Origin: Symbiodinium kawagutii
Lineage: Eukaryota > Sar > Dinophyceae > Suessiales > Symbiodiniaceae
Assembly (NCBI GenBank): GCA_009767595.1
Contig: VSDK01007041.1
Coordinates: forward strand, 300,295-364,294
Reading direction: 5' to 3'
Length of the DNA: 64,000 nt
Within the stretch, counting starts at the first letter, position 1. Each line of letters starts with the position of its first letter. Under the pieces are notes generated by a model, which saw only the letters and a list, made by a program, of their open reading frames with translations, searched no databases and had not been told where the DNA came from. Below, in pieces: positions 1 to 15,220 of the stretch. A program made the position numbers and the translations under genes.

Positions 1-186
1 CAACCGCTGGAAACCGTTACACAGAAAGCCACTGAGCCCAGTGCCTCCAGGAGAGACCGAAGGCAACGTGGCCACCAAGGGTCTGCCGCCTTTGCCCAGC
101 GGAAGTGGCCAGATGGGCTCAGCAGGTGGCCAGGGAAGTGGCGCCCACCTCCATCACTGGCTCCCCATGGGCCCCAGGGGGGTGCC
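1..186 (+). CDS. Exon-like open segment, product unknown
   Basis: GC-rich open stretch ending at a good donor (GTAAGT from base 187). Two frames are open, one Gly/Pro-rich and one Arg/Gln-rich, so the frame is undecided. It is cut by the window edge. It could be the last exon of an upstream gene or an early exon of the PPR gene that follows. No family recognised. Confidence 0.35.
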
Positions 187-982
187 GTAAGTCACCGGAT
201 TGATTAAGTCACTGGATTCAAGTTTGTTGATTTAATATTGGTTGCTTATTCTTTTGGGGGCCAATCATGAACCTCCTAGGTCTTGGAACCCTTGGGTTTC
301 TTTAACCATCAAGTATGGTTGGGTTCTCGCCAATTTCAAACTGGGACTGCACCATTCAAACAAATCCAAAAGCCACCGGAAACATGTTTTTGAAACGAAC
401 ACAGGCAACCACCCGATGAAATTCATTGGCAGCACTGGCAGCGCTACCGGTTTTAAGCAGTCATGACCAATCTGGATACCATTTTTGACCAGCCATCCTG
501 TTTCATGGTTGATTGGTGACGATCGCAACCAGACATTTCCTACACTGGCCACGGGGTTCCACATTGCAGCCAACCTGCCCATGGAAAGCCGTGAAGTTTC
601 AACCAGTTGGCATTGGTGGTTCCAGCGCGAACACCGAAAGAGAAGGAAAACTCTTTAAGCAGCAACCAGTAGTGTTAGGTCGTATGATTACTTGTGTTAA
701 GTAATGTTAAGTACCTTATTATTCCTTACTTCTCATTCCAATTTAATGGTTATTAAGCCATGGAATCATCAGATGGTCAACCCACCAATCCTTCCGCGTG
801 GCAGGCGCCACATCCTCCAACCTTGACGCACCGGGTGCCCTGGACGCGTCCACGTTGCACCTGGAGCCTGTGGTGCGTCCACGAAGCTTCAGGCGTCCCA
901 TGCCGTGCCAGTGGAGCTGGCAGGGCTGGGAGCCGTTGATGTTGACGATGCAACTTGACATGTGGATCATCACCAACAGCAG

Positions 983-1024
<42 letters not shown>

Positions 1025-3826
1025 GTGATGATGCTGATGGTGGTGGTGGTGGTGATCTTCATGCCGTTTGATGGTCGGAATAGATACTGACCTGATACTG
1101 CAGCAGATTGGGGGCTGTTTGATGGTCTGATGATTGCCACCCCGGCACTGCTCTCGGATGGTTCCTTGTGGAGACGAGATCGATGGTTTAGAATCAATGG
1201 CTACAGCATTCATGAAGATCATTCTGGTGGGGAGATGGTGGTGGATACACTAATGTGTTTCTGTCCATCCAAATGCTTACTCCCAATCCGAGAACGTGCC
1301 TTCCACTGGCAAGGCATCATCTAGGCTTTCATTTCTTTGACTTTTTTGAAGCTATGAACACCAGGCTATCAGATTTCAATGTTTGCGTGTCTTGATGGTT
1401 GGTTCCCTTGTGCTTCACCGGCTCTCTCTTTCCATGAGTCATGGATTATTTGCACACTCATGCAGTGTATGAGAAACAATCCGCATCAGTTGATCGGTAG
1501 CTCGACCCATTGTTTTTTCAGTGCAAGGTGTCGCAGATTGTTCTGGATGTCTTGTGTCAACAGGGTTCTCCATGTTTTTGTTCATGTGTAGAGTCATTAA
1601 ACCATGGAGATTCTTTTGCTCAGTCACCAGAAACACCCAATCAAGAACCACCACCGAAGAGTTGTGTGCCATTTTATGACGATCATCGCATTAGGCACGA
1701 ATGATGACCAATGATTCGCGTAGCACATGGTACGATTCGTCATCGAATGCTGTGCTGTGTATGTCGCGCCATTGGCCGCAGGCGCAGAGTCTGAGCGAAG
1801 TTTGCATATCCAGCAGTGGAACAGAACGACTGAGATAAACATGCCCCCATTTCGCTTATGTTTCTGGCAGCAGGAAGATGTTGGTACAACCAAAAGGTGG
1901 GGGCTGCCTATTCATGTGATCATTCATCAGCATCTTTTCCAAATCATCAAACCATTCAGTAGACCCTTGCGTGGTTTCCCCAGTATATGTCATCAGTTTT
2001 GTTGCTTTCTTGTGCCTCCAGATATTGTCCACTCAATAGACACCATACCCACTTGTAGGGATATCATCCGCTACGCGTGGCGCAACTCACCAGCTGAAGT
2101 GATCGTCCAAAGAGGCGGTGCCCGCGTTGCAAATGTCGAACGATCCCTGCGCTTGAAGCGCATGATGGATCGCAGATGGCAGATCACAGCCGTTTCCTAC
2201 CCTGCGCCTGCGAACAAAAAGAAAGTTACCTGACTACATTTGACTACTTTTCTGTGAACCAACGCTGCTTGCCGCAGCTGGATTATCTGAAAGAACCAGC
2301 ACAGAACTATTAATTGTATTAGATGATGCAATGAGGGCCCCCCCAATTCTGACCTTGTAAACCCAGCTGCAGGTGCACGTATTCTAGAGGAGGGCACTCC
2401 GTGCAGCACCTTGCATGAAGGCAGTTTGGCCTCGGACGTACCCAAAGGCACATCGTTCAAAGCCTTTGTGAATTTTGCGCACCTTCTTCATGTGAGACTC
2501 AAGGCTCAAATTCGATGATTTTAGGCCATCGCCATCTCGAAGGTTTCAGAGCTTGCTGCAAATTCCCCCCAAGCATCTGGAGCAACCGGGTATATAACCC
2601 GACCATGTTTCGGAAACAAGATACAGTCCCATACAAGTCGTCAACTGTTGGCCCTTGGCCAATGCAAGTAACATCGTTTCTTAGTGATCTTGTGAAAGGA
2701 TGTCATGCAATGGTCCTCTTCACAGTTCTCAGTTCGCCCAAGTACTATGGTCACAGTCGGAAGCAATTTCAGCAGTCAGGGGCCGTCATGTGGTCGAATG
2801 ATCCAAGTGTCAACCACCCGCTGATTTCCAGTGGAACTGAGATGACTTGGTCTCAACATGTCTCAACGTTCATCACGTTTTCAGCATGTAGGATCTCCAT
2901 AGATCAGCATCACTAGGATCTTTGCCATGTTTTTAGCCGCTTAGCACGCCGCATTCTGAGCCACCATGGCCGCCATGGCCGATGCTGGGGGATGCGTCAC
3001 TGGGATCCAAGACCTTGGGTTGGTGGTTTACACAGCAGGCACCCAAGCCACCCACTGGAGGAACATATAATTTGCACACATGTGCAGAATTTGTTGTCCC
3101 TAAATACTTGCCCAAGTCATGCGACATATCGCTTTGCTTTGGTGCATATATTTACCATGTTTTTTCGTAGACCAATCCATGTGTTTTATTTGCAAATGTG
3201 TGCGCTGCCTGTTGACTTTTTTCAGGATTTTCGTTATCCAATAGTCAAGTTTTTAGAACCGGGTCGGACCCAATCTAAGCAGTGTGCAGCGCTTGTAGAA
3301 CAGCTGGTTGGGCGATTGTAATAGATAAGTTGGTGCCACCTACTCAAGTAGGCTTAAGACAAGCTCAGTGGGTAGTCATCCAACTGATGGTCAGATCCCT
3401 AGTATACAATCACCATCAGCCTAACCAATCAGTACAGCAATAGCAGTGCAACGAGTGTCCGATACACATCGTTGGTTCCGACGCTGTCAAAGATCCCCAA
3501 TACCATAATCTACCACGACAATTGGTATCAATATCCAACCGCGAACAAAAACCGATTCAACCAGCGTATGATCCATAGTGTTGATTCACTTGATGGATGG
3601 TGTATCAGTGATGATTTCACCAGGTTGGTTCACTGAGATATGATCAACCAGTGTCATGATGGTTATTCATGGATATTCATGGGGCATCACCACCTGGTGG
3701 GATAAGTTTTCATTGGGGATCACCACGGTATTGGTACATATCCAGTGTTGGAAAAGCCGTCACCAACCCGTGAGGCTCACCACATCCCTAGCCACACCCC
3801 GTCGGAAACCGCCAGTCACCGCTGAG
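187..3826. other. Non-coding or unresolved DNA before the first clear PPR exon
   Basis: No recognisable gene. Open stretches near 800-960 and 2070-2210 have somewhat exon-like composition, but no family motif or convincing splice pair. A (GAT)n tract lies near 985-1053. Probably intron or intergenic. Confidence 0.4.
985..1053. repeat. (GAT)n / (GGT)n microsatellite
   Basis: Uninterrupted GAT triplets pass into GATGGT and GGT triplets. On the minus strand this makes a spurious poly-His open frame. Confidence 0.9.
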
Positions 3827-3896
3827 GTGGCGCAGCGTTCTGCAGCTGAAGGATGGCCACCTGGAGGCGCTATCTGGAGCAGCTGGGGATGGGCAG
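3827..3896 (+). CDS. PPR gene exon (first clear one)
   Basis: After acceptor CTGAG the frame reads [15 protein letters not shown] then SGAAGDGQ: a Trp-containing second helix followed by the next first helix. The 3' end is approximate. Confidence 0.5.
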
Positions 3897-6800
3897 AGAA
3901 CTCAGGTTCCCATAGATACATCTGTTCCAAATATACATATTGCTGGGCATTTTTTCTGGAATATGTTTAGAAATGCAATGATAAGAATATAAACAAAACA
4001 AGACATACAGACATATTATATGGGTTCCCATTGATGGTATGGATATTGTATTTAGAAGTAGAGCAAAACCCACCAATACTAGGGATATGACAATCAAAGC
4101 TGGTTGGTAAATGGGTTGAAGTTGATGTTGCTTGTGATTTGGGATTGTGTAATACAAACTGCATCGTGCCTTGCAAGCACTCTAGCTTTTTTTGGCCAAC
4201 AAACAGAAGTATTCATTGCTTAACAAGCAAATCGATCAAGCCACCTATTTTTGTTTCAGGTGGGGCTAAGAGCATCATAGCTCCGGAGTATATCTATTGG
4301 TTCATAATTGGGCGAGGGAAGACATACGGCAACATCCATGTTGGTTTTCCAGGGTGTATGCCTCCCATGTCCATGGTAGATATGTCCACTTAGGTCCATC
4401 GCCACTGTGCACCCAAACAAAAAGTATGGATTCCTGATTGACATGATGACAGTTCCCCCTTTCTAACTTCTGTGACCATCGGCTACAATTCCGATCCACC
4501 ACATGCATCTGAATGCTGACTTCACGACCACATAGTCAACATGATTGCGACTTTGGTCTTGTCCAAATGGATGTGAGCATCGCCGGCCATCCCCCATCAC
4601 TATATGTCTTGAATAAACCATGTATCGACCATAAAACTTAACAACTCACATAATTGGCCCCACCACAGAACCTAAAATCGATTGGCGTTCTGCCATGGTC
4701 ATGCCGAGTCCGCATAATGAAAAAAAGACATGTGATTTGGGAGATGAACAATCAAGCCACAAAAAAATCAGCCAAAACTCAACTACAAGAAGGCTTCCAA
4801 AACTCAACTCCAAGCACCCAACCATTCACCTATGGTTCTCACTACATCAACGGTTGAGTTCGGGTTGTCCCAGCAGCTTAGTTTCGATGGCCGTCAGGTC
4901 TACCACGTGAACCGCGCCATCGCCTGCTGCGAATGGCGCCATGGAGCACAGCTGCTGGTGGCCGCGGAGGACGCAGTGGCATGGGGACGGAGGGAACTGG
5001 GAGGGTGACCAAGACGTCATACAGTTTCAGTGGTGGAGAACTACATATAGAACTATCAGTAATTATTGTTTCAAAAAAGTCAACTGGAGGATAAGGAGGT
5101 GATTCATGTGATACATGGAAGATTGAGCTACACTTGCATGTCCCTTGGTTTCAGTCTGTGACTTAATAAAGCTGAAGAACAACTGAGCAATGAACAATTT
5201 CCAAATGTCAATTCCGATCATTGAAGCGAATTGATAACAAGGTGTTCCCTCAATTTCGGGACCCACATGTAGCTGGTAGTATAGCCAACCAACATCAACT
5301 TGAACCAACATCAACCAAGTAACCTACCAACATCACTAACCAACCAACAAACCAACCGGCGCGTTTCCCTCCCAGGAGCGACGCCTGGCCGATGTCGTGA
5401 CCTACAACTCGCTGATGGCTGCGATGCCTCGCTGGCGCGGCTCGCTGGAGATGTTGGAACTCATGGGTCACCGCAACGTCCAGGTGAAGGCGGCCATGGG
5501 TCACGGGCGCCGGGGAAGTGGACCAGCATGAGCCCTGCATGGGACATGGTTAACCATCATGTTTGCCAAGATAACATTGACAACTGATAACATTGATAAC
5601 TGATAATTGATAACTGATAAGTGATAATTGATATCCATAATTGGCGATGAATCATTGCATGCTGGCCATGATTTAGTGTGATGATTCATGATCATTCGTG
5701 ATGATTAAAGATGGGTTTGTCAACTGGATATGGATCAGACCAGCCGCTGGTCTACCAACCAGGAGTGATTCTTATTCATCAAACAATTGTAAAAAACATG
5801 TTAAAACAATATTGACACCAACAGTTCACCATCACCGTCGTTAACCACGCTGTAGATCTCTCCCCAGTGGAACTTTTTTCAGAACCACCAATTGATCATC
5901 ATTAATCATCATCAACCATCAATCAGCAAGCACCATTCAGCATTAATGTAACCATCAACCATCGACCATCAATGATATCACTTTCTTCCGAGGCCAACGT
6001 CGTGGGCCTCAACTGTGCCTTCACCGCTGCGGCGCACGCGAACCTCTGGCAGCTGCTGCTGGCGCACGCCGCGACGGAAGGTGCCACGGTGGCCACGGGC
6101 AACGCGTGGATGGCGCAGTGCCAGGTGGGACCGGTGGAGGTGGGTAGGATGGGTGGTGCTGCATGATGCGTCATGTGGGTTGATGGTGGTTGATTAATTT
6201 GCTTGGTATAGTTACTCATTAATGATGGTTGATCATAGGGTTGATGATAGTTAGGAACCACTCGTGATTGATGATGGTTCATAACGGGCAAGAACGTAAG
6301 TACAATGATAATATATCTATGCTACTATGCGCGCATGTGATCTAGATATCTATGAACCATTCCAAACGTCATAGATATCTATGTGGATGTACCTACCCTA
6401 TGTATATGTCTAGATACATAACCCCATGCCTTTATGAATGTCAGCGATGGCGTTGACATTTGGCATCTGCACCAGGACCGTGGTGCATGGGCAGATGCCA
6501 TGCAGGCCCTGACGCAGATGCAGCTGCGCAAGCTGCAACCCACCTGGCGAACCCGCAGATCCTCCGTGGGACCCTTGGCCAAGGCCGTGGATGAGAAGCT
6601 AACGATGACCAGCCATGGGTGGACCAAGGGGGTTTGAGGTCAACCACAACAGGGGTAGGCCTGGTTTGGATGCACAGGTCACCAGTGATCAATCGGTGTT
6701 TGATCAGATGGCTCTTGACGCAGCAATATGGTGGGCATAGCCATTGTGATATCAAGTTGTTTTGTTTGTGGTGGTAGTTAAAAAGCAGAGCATGGTTGGA

Positions 6801-9800
6801 TGTAGGCAGGCAACTAGGGCTGATGTGGTTGCAACCAACCAGTACTGATGATATTCCAAAATACCAGTTCCAAGAAAATGTCGCTGGATGATCCGGTGAA
6901 TACCAACAAATCATCATTTGGCCTGCAATCATGCAATAGAAATATTGCATCATGAAACCATTTTGATGCCAAGCTGGTGATTTGTGAACTAAGGCCTGAG
7001 GCTCACTATTTTTCTGGTATTGGAGGTCTATGGCTGGTCAAATGATAGATAGATGCAACAACCAGAGAAGGAATGTTTCGCAACTCACTATAAACACCCC
7101 CCCTTTGATTGTTTTGCAAGAAGCAGGGATACTCTTTAGCGTTTGAAATGAATGCTTTTGTCGGTTCATGGGCCTCCCCTACATAGATTTTCTCAATTCA
7201 AGAAACAAGGTTGCTCCAACATAAGGTTGTTAACATTGTTTTTCCATACTATGTTTGGCTCTTGTGATTTTTCAATTTCCTATCTTTGTAGCAGGGAAGG
7301 TGGGAGCAATTGGCGGCTCGGTTTGCACATGATGGATCTCTCTCTCTCTCTCTCTGGACCAGCGCGATGCACAAAGATATGCGGCAGAGTAACGTCTCAT
7401 CAAATCTCCCTATGTTTGAGAATGTATGGTTTACAGAATGGCAACAGTGATCATTCATTGTCGAGATGCAGTTTGGGTGTGCAAGGTAGACCATTAGGCA
7501 CAATGGCATTGATTCGTAGTTCGACTGGAGCTTGCTGGATGTGTTGGTCCATAGAGAGATGGCATGCTGTAGACAACAGATTATGGTTTCCTGCTAAATT
7601 CTGTTCAAAAACAGATGGACTTTTTTTTGGGTGCGCATCCATTGGCTTCAGACTCAAGCGATGCTGCCTGGAACGATGGTCCTCCTCATCGCCACGTCTC
7701 CCTGCCCACAGCTCAGGAGCCATGGGTCAGAAGAGCTGGCGCCAGGTGCTCGGGATGAGATAGCGGGTGTTTTGAAAGTGGCCTAAACCCATGTGTTTGC
7801 TTGAAATTCATCATCTACTGCTTGGTTGGTTGGTGATTTTCGTTGCCTACGGAGTACCGGAAGAACCTGTTTATCAAACCGGTGGAGTCTCTAGCGGCAA
7901 GTTACAGTTGATTTTTCATACAGTATGAGAGTAGCATTTGCATTTGCATAAATACAGTTTAAACCTGAACAAGTACTTTTGCTAACTAAGAACTGCTTCC
8001 AGTCCCTGGCAGAGGCCTATAGCATCTTGCACCTGGCATCTCTGACATCAGACGACGAAAATGGTTCCTGGCACGCAGCAGCCACCAGCGCTGGCCGGGC
8101 AGGCGGGGAGGCAGTGTGGAAGCTGCCAGGTGAATATACGGAGGGAATGTGAGCTGATTCTGGGCAGTGGAAATCCCTGGAAAATCATTGTACATTCATG
8201 GACTCCTTAGCAGGGACCATGTGATATGGCCAGAAAGGGGAGAACTACGAACCAAGACCACTGGTGGGGTTTGAACTAGTTGCTGCCTGATCACAATTAT
8301 GTTTTTTTCTTGATCGACATTCAACTACTTGCATCGCTTGATGATATTATCCATGGCTGTTTTTGGGGTCCTGAATTGGATATACCACGGATATTATTTA
8401 CATTTGTTTGAAGTTTGAACGCACATGCACATAACTGTCAAACAAGCTTTTTCATGTACAGACATACACGTTGTAATTTGCGCATAGATATATGATACTG
8501 TAAAACCTCGAATGATTGACTTGACCGGAAGGGTCGCTTGATTTGAGCCAACCAGCTCAGGGCACTGGCAAGAAGCCCTCGTGCCAGTGCAAGCGCTTCA
8601 AAGCAGGCGGCTGTTGGTCATGGAAACATTGGGCCAATCGCTATGTTGTTCCATCTGATGTTATTCAATTGGAAGAAGGATCAAGCCCAGCCACAACATG
8701 GCACTGAATCTCCAGGAAAAGTTTGCTCCATCCTGGGCATTAGCCCACGCAAATGCAAACTGAATCTGTATGTTCACACAGCCCCTGTAGGCGTTTGCCA
8801 CTGGACGTGATCTCTGGGAACGTCTTGGTGGATGCCATGGCCAAGTCGGAACGCTGGCAGATGCTCGGCACAGTTTTTCTGTGGGGAGGTGGTAAACCCA
8901 GTGAACTCGTGGTGGTTTGCACTGGTTGAAACTGCTTGGGTGAATGTTTGTGTTTTTTTGGGTCGCGTGAGGGTTAGAAAATAGCATTTGTAATAATTAT
9001 GTTCTACTGATCTTCTTCTTGAGGCCAAGTATATGTATATGAAAGATGAAGGTAAATATATTGTATACACGATGCATTTGCCAGAGGGAAAAGGTAGCTA
9101 AAGAAGGCTGGTTGCAGCTTACTCATGCAAGTAAGCTTTGGTCAAAGATGGACAAGCAAGAGTTTTTCTCCAGGGGTGCAAGCTAGAAGTGCAAAGAAAA
9201 GGAACAGAGGACAAATGCACGAGGTTTCGCACAATGTGCGTTTATGAACTCACTAAGTTGCTTTATTTTCAGGATTTACTTGTGTCATTGGGAAGTCATT
9301 CTGCATGACAGACCCAGAGGGTGATCAGCAATAATGGATTATCATTTCATTCACCAATTGCTTGTCATGGGTTAAAAGTAACCAAACCCTCATTGGTTAA
9401 AAGTCCTTATCATGATTAAACTTGTATCCTGTTTACTCAAATCATTTTCAAAATGGCATGGCAAAAAACCCTGAACCAATCCTCAAGCATCGCATCATCA
9501 GTTGCCCTTCTCTCAGCACGGCTCAGGAGGTCCCTGGAGATTCTCCTGCACATGCAGCGCTGTCACATCCGTCCCAATCGCAACACTCAGAACCCTGTCG
9601 ATGAACGCAGCGAAAACAGCCGCCCAAAGGTAGAAGCAATCACCCACTGGCACCTGGTTATCAGTGATGGTTAACACAAGTGGCATCAAACATAGTAGTT
9701 CGTAGTTCTTCTTGGTCAACATCAATGATATCTGATTACGTTGCAGATATCCACCGGCAACCATTTGGTAGTTCATACACCGGCAATGTACAGCTGGAAT

Positions 9801-12800
9801 ACTCAACAGAGGTGAAAGGCAATGGCGAACAAGCTGATTCACAAGCCACAACCGGGGGACGACCTCAACACACAACACATCAGGATCAGTCTGGTGATAT
9901 ATATATATATATATATGTAAGATGACTAATCCTGGCTTGACTATCCATGGTTATTCAATCAGAAATGATTGTCATGCTTCTATATCCACTTATGTGGTAG
10001 ACTAGTGGTCCACAGCTTGTCAAATCCAGCTTGTCATGGGAATAATCATAAATGATGGATATCCCCAAGCATTGCTAGTAAATAGTCATTGGAAGTACGG
10101 CTCTCAACAGGGAAGCCACGCGTTCGGAAGCATTCGGGGGTGATTCGTGATGGGTACTGACATTTCACGATCGCTGGTTGGTGCTTTGAACATGGCACTG
10201 TTTCTGTTTCTGTTGCTTGGTTTGTGATTGATGTTATTTGCATTGTGCCAACATGTTCTGACTCTTGCATATTCATCTTTAATGCTAGGAAGTAGAAACA
10301 AACACTCGTGCTGAAAACATAGGGGATGACCAACGCTTAGTATCGGTTGCTGTTCGATTTACTTTGTATCATTTTATCCGCAGTTTTCTGCACGATTGGT
10401 TGAATAGACCATCCAGGAAAGATGTGCCTTGGATGTATTGGCATCCCCGGGACCTATACTAAGCAAGTGCACATGGTAGTATACATACAAGCATTTGCCT
10501 TAGTGCTTCTATGTGTTGGTTTGCCGGCTGCAAGACATCGGTGCAGTGTCTTTTTGACTGGAGGCTGTTACATCCATTTGTCCTGTGCCTGCCCTGCTGA
10601 GGAATGGAAACCTGAGCGCGGCAGGTGCTTCACAGCTTGTCGAGAAGTTACCTGTGCATGGTGCACCCTGCAGATTGCATTTTCTAAACTTTCAAAATCA
10701 GCATTTTCTTTCATCCTCAATCAGCTCGTTATTCTCACATTACCAATGATTTTCAATATCATGCTCATATGCCCAATTCTTGTATATTGATTGCATATCT
10801 GTATCTGCATCTAAAAGTATTATCTGATATTATCTGTGTGTATTTATATTTATATCTATATATGTAAATGTGCACCGTATACATAAACTATACACATCCA
10901 CAACGGGGGCGATCTCCACCAGGTTGGCGCCTGGCCAGCCACCTTCTCCGCCACAGTGTCTCCGCCGACGCGGTGACCTGCAATTCTGCGGCGCACAGGG
11001 CGCTGTGGAGAGAGGCCTGGCAGCTCTGGCGCTTCGCGCGGCAAAGGCGCCCGAGGGAGTGGATGGATGGATGGATGGATGGATGGATGGATGGATGGAT
11101 GGATGGATGGATGGGTGGGTGTGAATGGGGTGGGGTGGGTTAGGATGGTTGGAGGGTTGGAAGGTTGGTTGGATTAAGAAGTTAGGTGGATTGATAGAGC
11201 AGTTAGGTATGGTTTATCCATCTGGATCTACCATTCATAATGGTTGATCAGGTTGCTTGATGATGCTCAATGATGGTAATCACTTTTGATTGGTCATGGT
11301 TTGAAGATATCGTAGTCTGGATGCATTGAATTGAATATGATGGTTGGGATGGATTCAACAGATTGGCATGAGCCGTTCAGTATCGGTGCGACTACCTTGT
11401 TTGAAGCACGTGATACTGTTATCGATTGAGATGAAGTTCTGGATCAAACGCCGTGAGACATCATGGCTAAGGCGGTTGGGGTTACGCATTCGCCAACTAT
11501 TTCATATGATGGCTGATGGATACACGCCAAACTGACGGGATTCTTCAGAGTGTCTATAGGAGATGGTATATCACTTTGCAGAAAGCAACGGGGCTTCCAA
11601 AACAAACCGCCCTCTTTCTGTTGCTGGAAATCAAAAGCTATTTGTGGAAAGAGGACTGCCAGTGCACAACCTTCTTTGTGGGAAATGGTGATTCCTGACC
11701 ATCACCTCAATGATTTGCTCAACTGTCAATTTATCCAGCGATAATCAGGCCCTAACCGTTGGTTTTGGCCTCGAGTTAGGTGACGGAGGCTCATCAGGAA
11801 CCAGTGAATTCCCACCAAACAACCTCAACAAGCTTTCAATTGCCGTAGTTTTGCCAAAACAATTCCATCCCATTGCATTCAGGAATTCAGGTGGGTTTAT
11901 CAGCCACCTCCACAACTATCCGTTGTAATCCATCAGAAATGAGTTCTCCAAGCTGTATCACTCAGCCCAACAAATATCAAGGCACACCATGTGTAGGACG
12001 TCTGATCCCGTCCCACAGGAACATCCGAGCCAGCGACGTCACCTTCAACACCCTGACGACCTCTCTGATGTCATCGGAGTGGCTTGGTGCCAGCTGGGGT
12101 ACAAAGTGGTATCCCCAGTGGGGCCACAAACAAGCTCGGTTAATCCACTACTACCTAGCAATCGTTAAGTGTAGTAGGAGATATCAACAACCAAGAACCA
12201 ATCATTCCACGTCTATACCGGAACTAAGAATCTCCTGTAAGTAGTTATTCGTTGGGTTTTGCAACTCAGGAACTTGCAGTCTCTGCTGACCAACCACAAA
12301 CTCACAAACAGCTTGGGGACAGAGATATTTTTCAGTGCTCAACTGCTGCTCCCCTATTGACAGTATCGGGATTGCTGCGGGTACCACCCTTAGTGAACAC
12401 ATCCATACGGGAGTTGGATGTAACAGCCAAGAGTTGAGCCTCAACTAGTTGGATGGCTACCACTCGTTACTTGGGTCCTAAGCCATGGTAAAACCATCTG
12501 GCTGTAGCAATCTTGGCAGCTGCTGATGGCTAGTTTCCAGAACTACCGCGGACTGTGATGTTTTCTGGACCGCAGCTGCGGTATTTGCAGCGCGTTTCAA
12601 CCAACGAACCTCCCTGGGTCACCAATTCCACGGGGGTTCTCCAATGGCGGCAGCTTAGGTCCTGGCCCTTGGCGCTGCTTGGCTGTGCTGCGTTGGAAGC
12701 TGTGGAGAGTACCCGGGCTTCGTGGCATGCGGTGATGGGCGCCTGGGACGTTGCGAAAGGACACAGGGAAGGGGTTGCAGGGACTGAGGGGAGTTGGTGG

Positions 12801-15145
12801 GGGATGGTTAGGAGGTGGGCTGCTGGTGGATGATGGGTGGTGAGGATGAAGGATGTGGATATGGATATGGATATGGATGGTTGGTTGGGGATGAGTGATG
12901 ATGGATTGATGGTGGCTGGAGATGGTCAAGGCTAATGATGATTGGTCCTGTGATAGGTAACAGTGGTTGGTGATGGTGCATGGTTGTGGTGATTAACGAT
13001 GTCCCACCACTTGGACCTGTTCACCTCATGGAGCATCTCAGTGTCCCAGGCATGTTCAGGAACCAACAGCTTGAATCCACCATAGCCAACTGGCGTTCCT
13101 GAACATTTGATCACATGTCTATGGCCATGGTGGATTCAAGCGTGCCATAATCACAATTGATCAAGGGGAATAGGCTAGATTGATCAAGCAGAATAGGCTA
13201 CATGATTTAATCATAGAGGAAATAAACTCCATACATTTAGATCAAATAACTAGGTGGAGTTGGTCCAACGACTAATGACCCATGAGTCGTCGCTAGGTGC
13301 TTGGATTGTTGTGAGACGAATCTGAGGTGTTTGTGCGTCAGCAAATCTGTGGCGTCGGATGCTGACCTTCCTGGACCATGCTGGGGTGCGGCAGGGCTGA
13401 GCGGCGTCATTCTGGTGATTGACCCGACAGCAGCAGAACAAGGTTGGTTCTATAATGGTATAAACGTATATGTAGATAAATCCGTGTATAGAGCTAAACC
13501 CATTGCACACTATGGGTAAATTGTAGATAGGTCCAGATAAGATGCCACAATATATGCCAGAAAGAATCCAATAAAGAATTTCAGAATACATACCAGTAAG
13601 AATGCCAAAATAGATGCTGCATAGAATTCCAGAAAGACCGCCAGAAAGCATGCTATGCCAGAGACTGGCAGAAAGGACGTCAGAATACATGCCAGACAGA
13701 ATGTCAGAATATATATCACAGAATTGATGTAAGACTGAAATGGCACGGTGGGGATGATTCGTGGTTTGCTTCCGCTAATGATGGTTGATGATTGTTAATG
13801 TTCACGATGGTCGTCGTTGTTCATTGCTTGTCAACAGTGTTTCACGATGGCTCATAGTCGGGAATCATAGCGAAAGCTGCTTAATGACGATCAACGAAAC
13901 CATCACTTACTAGCTATCAATGCCGTCAATGATATTAAACAACTAGCAAACATGGTTAATTAACCATAATCAACCATCACTTGTTTTAATCTTGACCATT
14001 ATGGGTTATTGACCCCTACTGGTAGCCATTGGTTTAATCAATGATGTTTTGAATCAATGATGGTTACGAACCGTTGGTTTGATCTTGCTGGTTAGCTACT
14101 AGCCATTGGTGACCATGGGTTTAATCTTGTTTGTTTCAAATCTATGATAGTTACTTCCTCCGCGCTGCTGCAGGTCATCGGCTTTGTCACAGCCATCGAA
14201 GCATGTCGAGGCAAGAAGCTGTTGGGGCTGAAGGGATAGATATTTGGTGAGCAGCGTACATGCTTAGTGTAGTTAATTGATTGCTTTATCAATGGTTGAA
14301 GCTTAGTTGATGGTTAATCGATGGTTGGTTATTTACACTCCGGTAAACTAAGCTAGACCTAGGAGAGCCCACCATATTGTGCTGGCTTACCAATAGATAT
14401 AGGAATTGTCAGCTTCCCAGGTTAGCATGACTAGCATTGATTAGTTTTCCCAAGATTTAGCATCCTTTGTTTATTAGACATGACTGACAGTTGACTATTG
14501 AATTAGCAACTATTGGTGTTGTTGGTGACTGTCTAATATTTATGATTTATTTTTTGACTGTCTGCAATTGGATGAAGATAGTGGTGTTGAACTGTTCGGA
14601 ACTGTTGATTTCTGCTTGGTCCATGGCGGGTCAGTGGTTGGTACATCGTCGATTGATCGTTGATGAATTGTTGCTTCAGGTTGGGTGTTTTCAGTTCGCA
14701 GAATTGTGTTTGGGAATCAGGTCGATAGGCGCTGAGCTTCGGATAAGCAACCATGCGTGGCATTCATTCATTCTGTGGTATTGTCCATTGTTTCGTTGAT
14801 TTGTTGCTGTTTGATTTATGGTTGATTCATTGATTGATTGATTGATTGATTGATCATGGACTCAATTAAGTAGTGGTGATTGATCAATGAAAATTGATGG
14901 TGGTAAATGGTGGATATTGTAGCATTGAGGGGCGATGGATGCTTTATAGCCGCACGAGCACGCATAGCGTGGATGATAATTTGCAAATCTAATGCTAGAC
15001 GTAATACACGCCCTCACCTTACTAATGTCGATTAGAACCAGTCATCACATTGTTGGTTGTTGCAAACATCGACCAACCATCATTGACGTCAACTGCTGCT
15101 GGCTATGACCATTCCAATTTCGGCAGAAACATCATCATCATCATC

Positions 15146-15220
<75 letters not shown>

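Noticed and set aside
743..1222. Minus-strand frame of 159 codons with a long His run
   Set aside because: The His run is translation of the GAT/GGT microsatellite; the rest has no family motif or exon-like structure.
5300..5587. 95-codon plus-strand frame over 5.4 kb
   Set aside because: It overlaps the PPR exon 5376-5483 in a different frame and lacks any motif, whereas the exon frame gives DVVTYNSLM.
7152..7763. 203-codon plus-strand frame as a stand-alone gene
   Set aside because: Biased, low-complexity segments ((CT)n run, Cys-rich AT-rich parts) without a family match. Only its tail (AMGQKSWRQ) looks like a PPR exon. [10 protein letters not shown] near 7310 may be another but cannot be phased.
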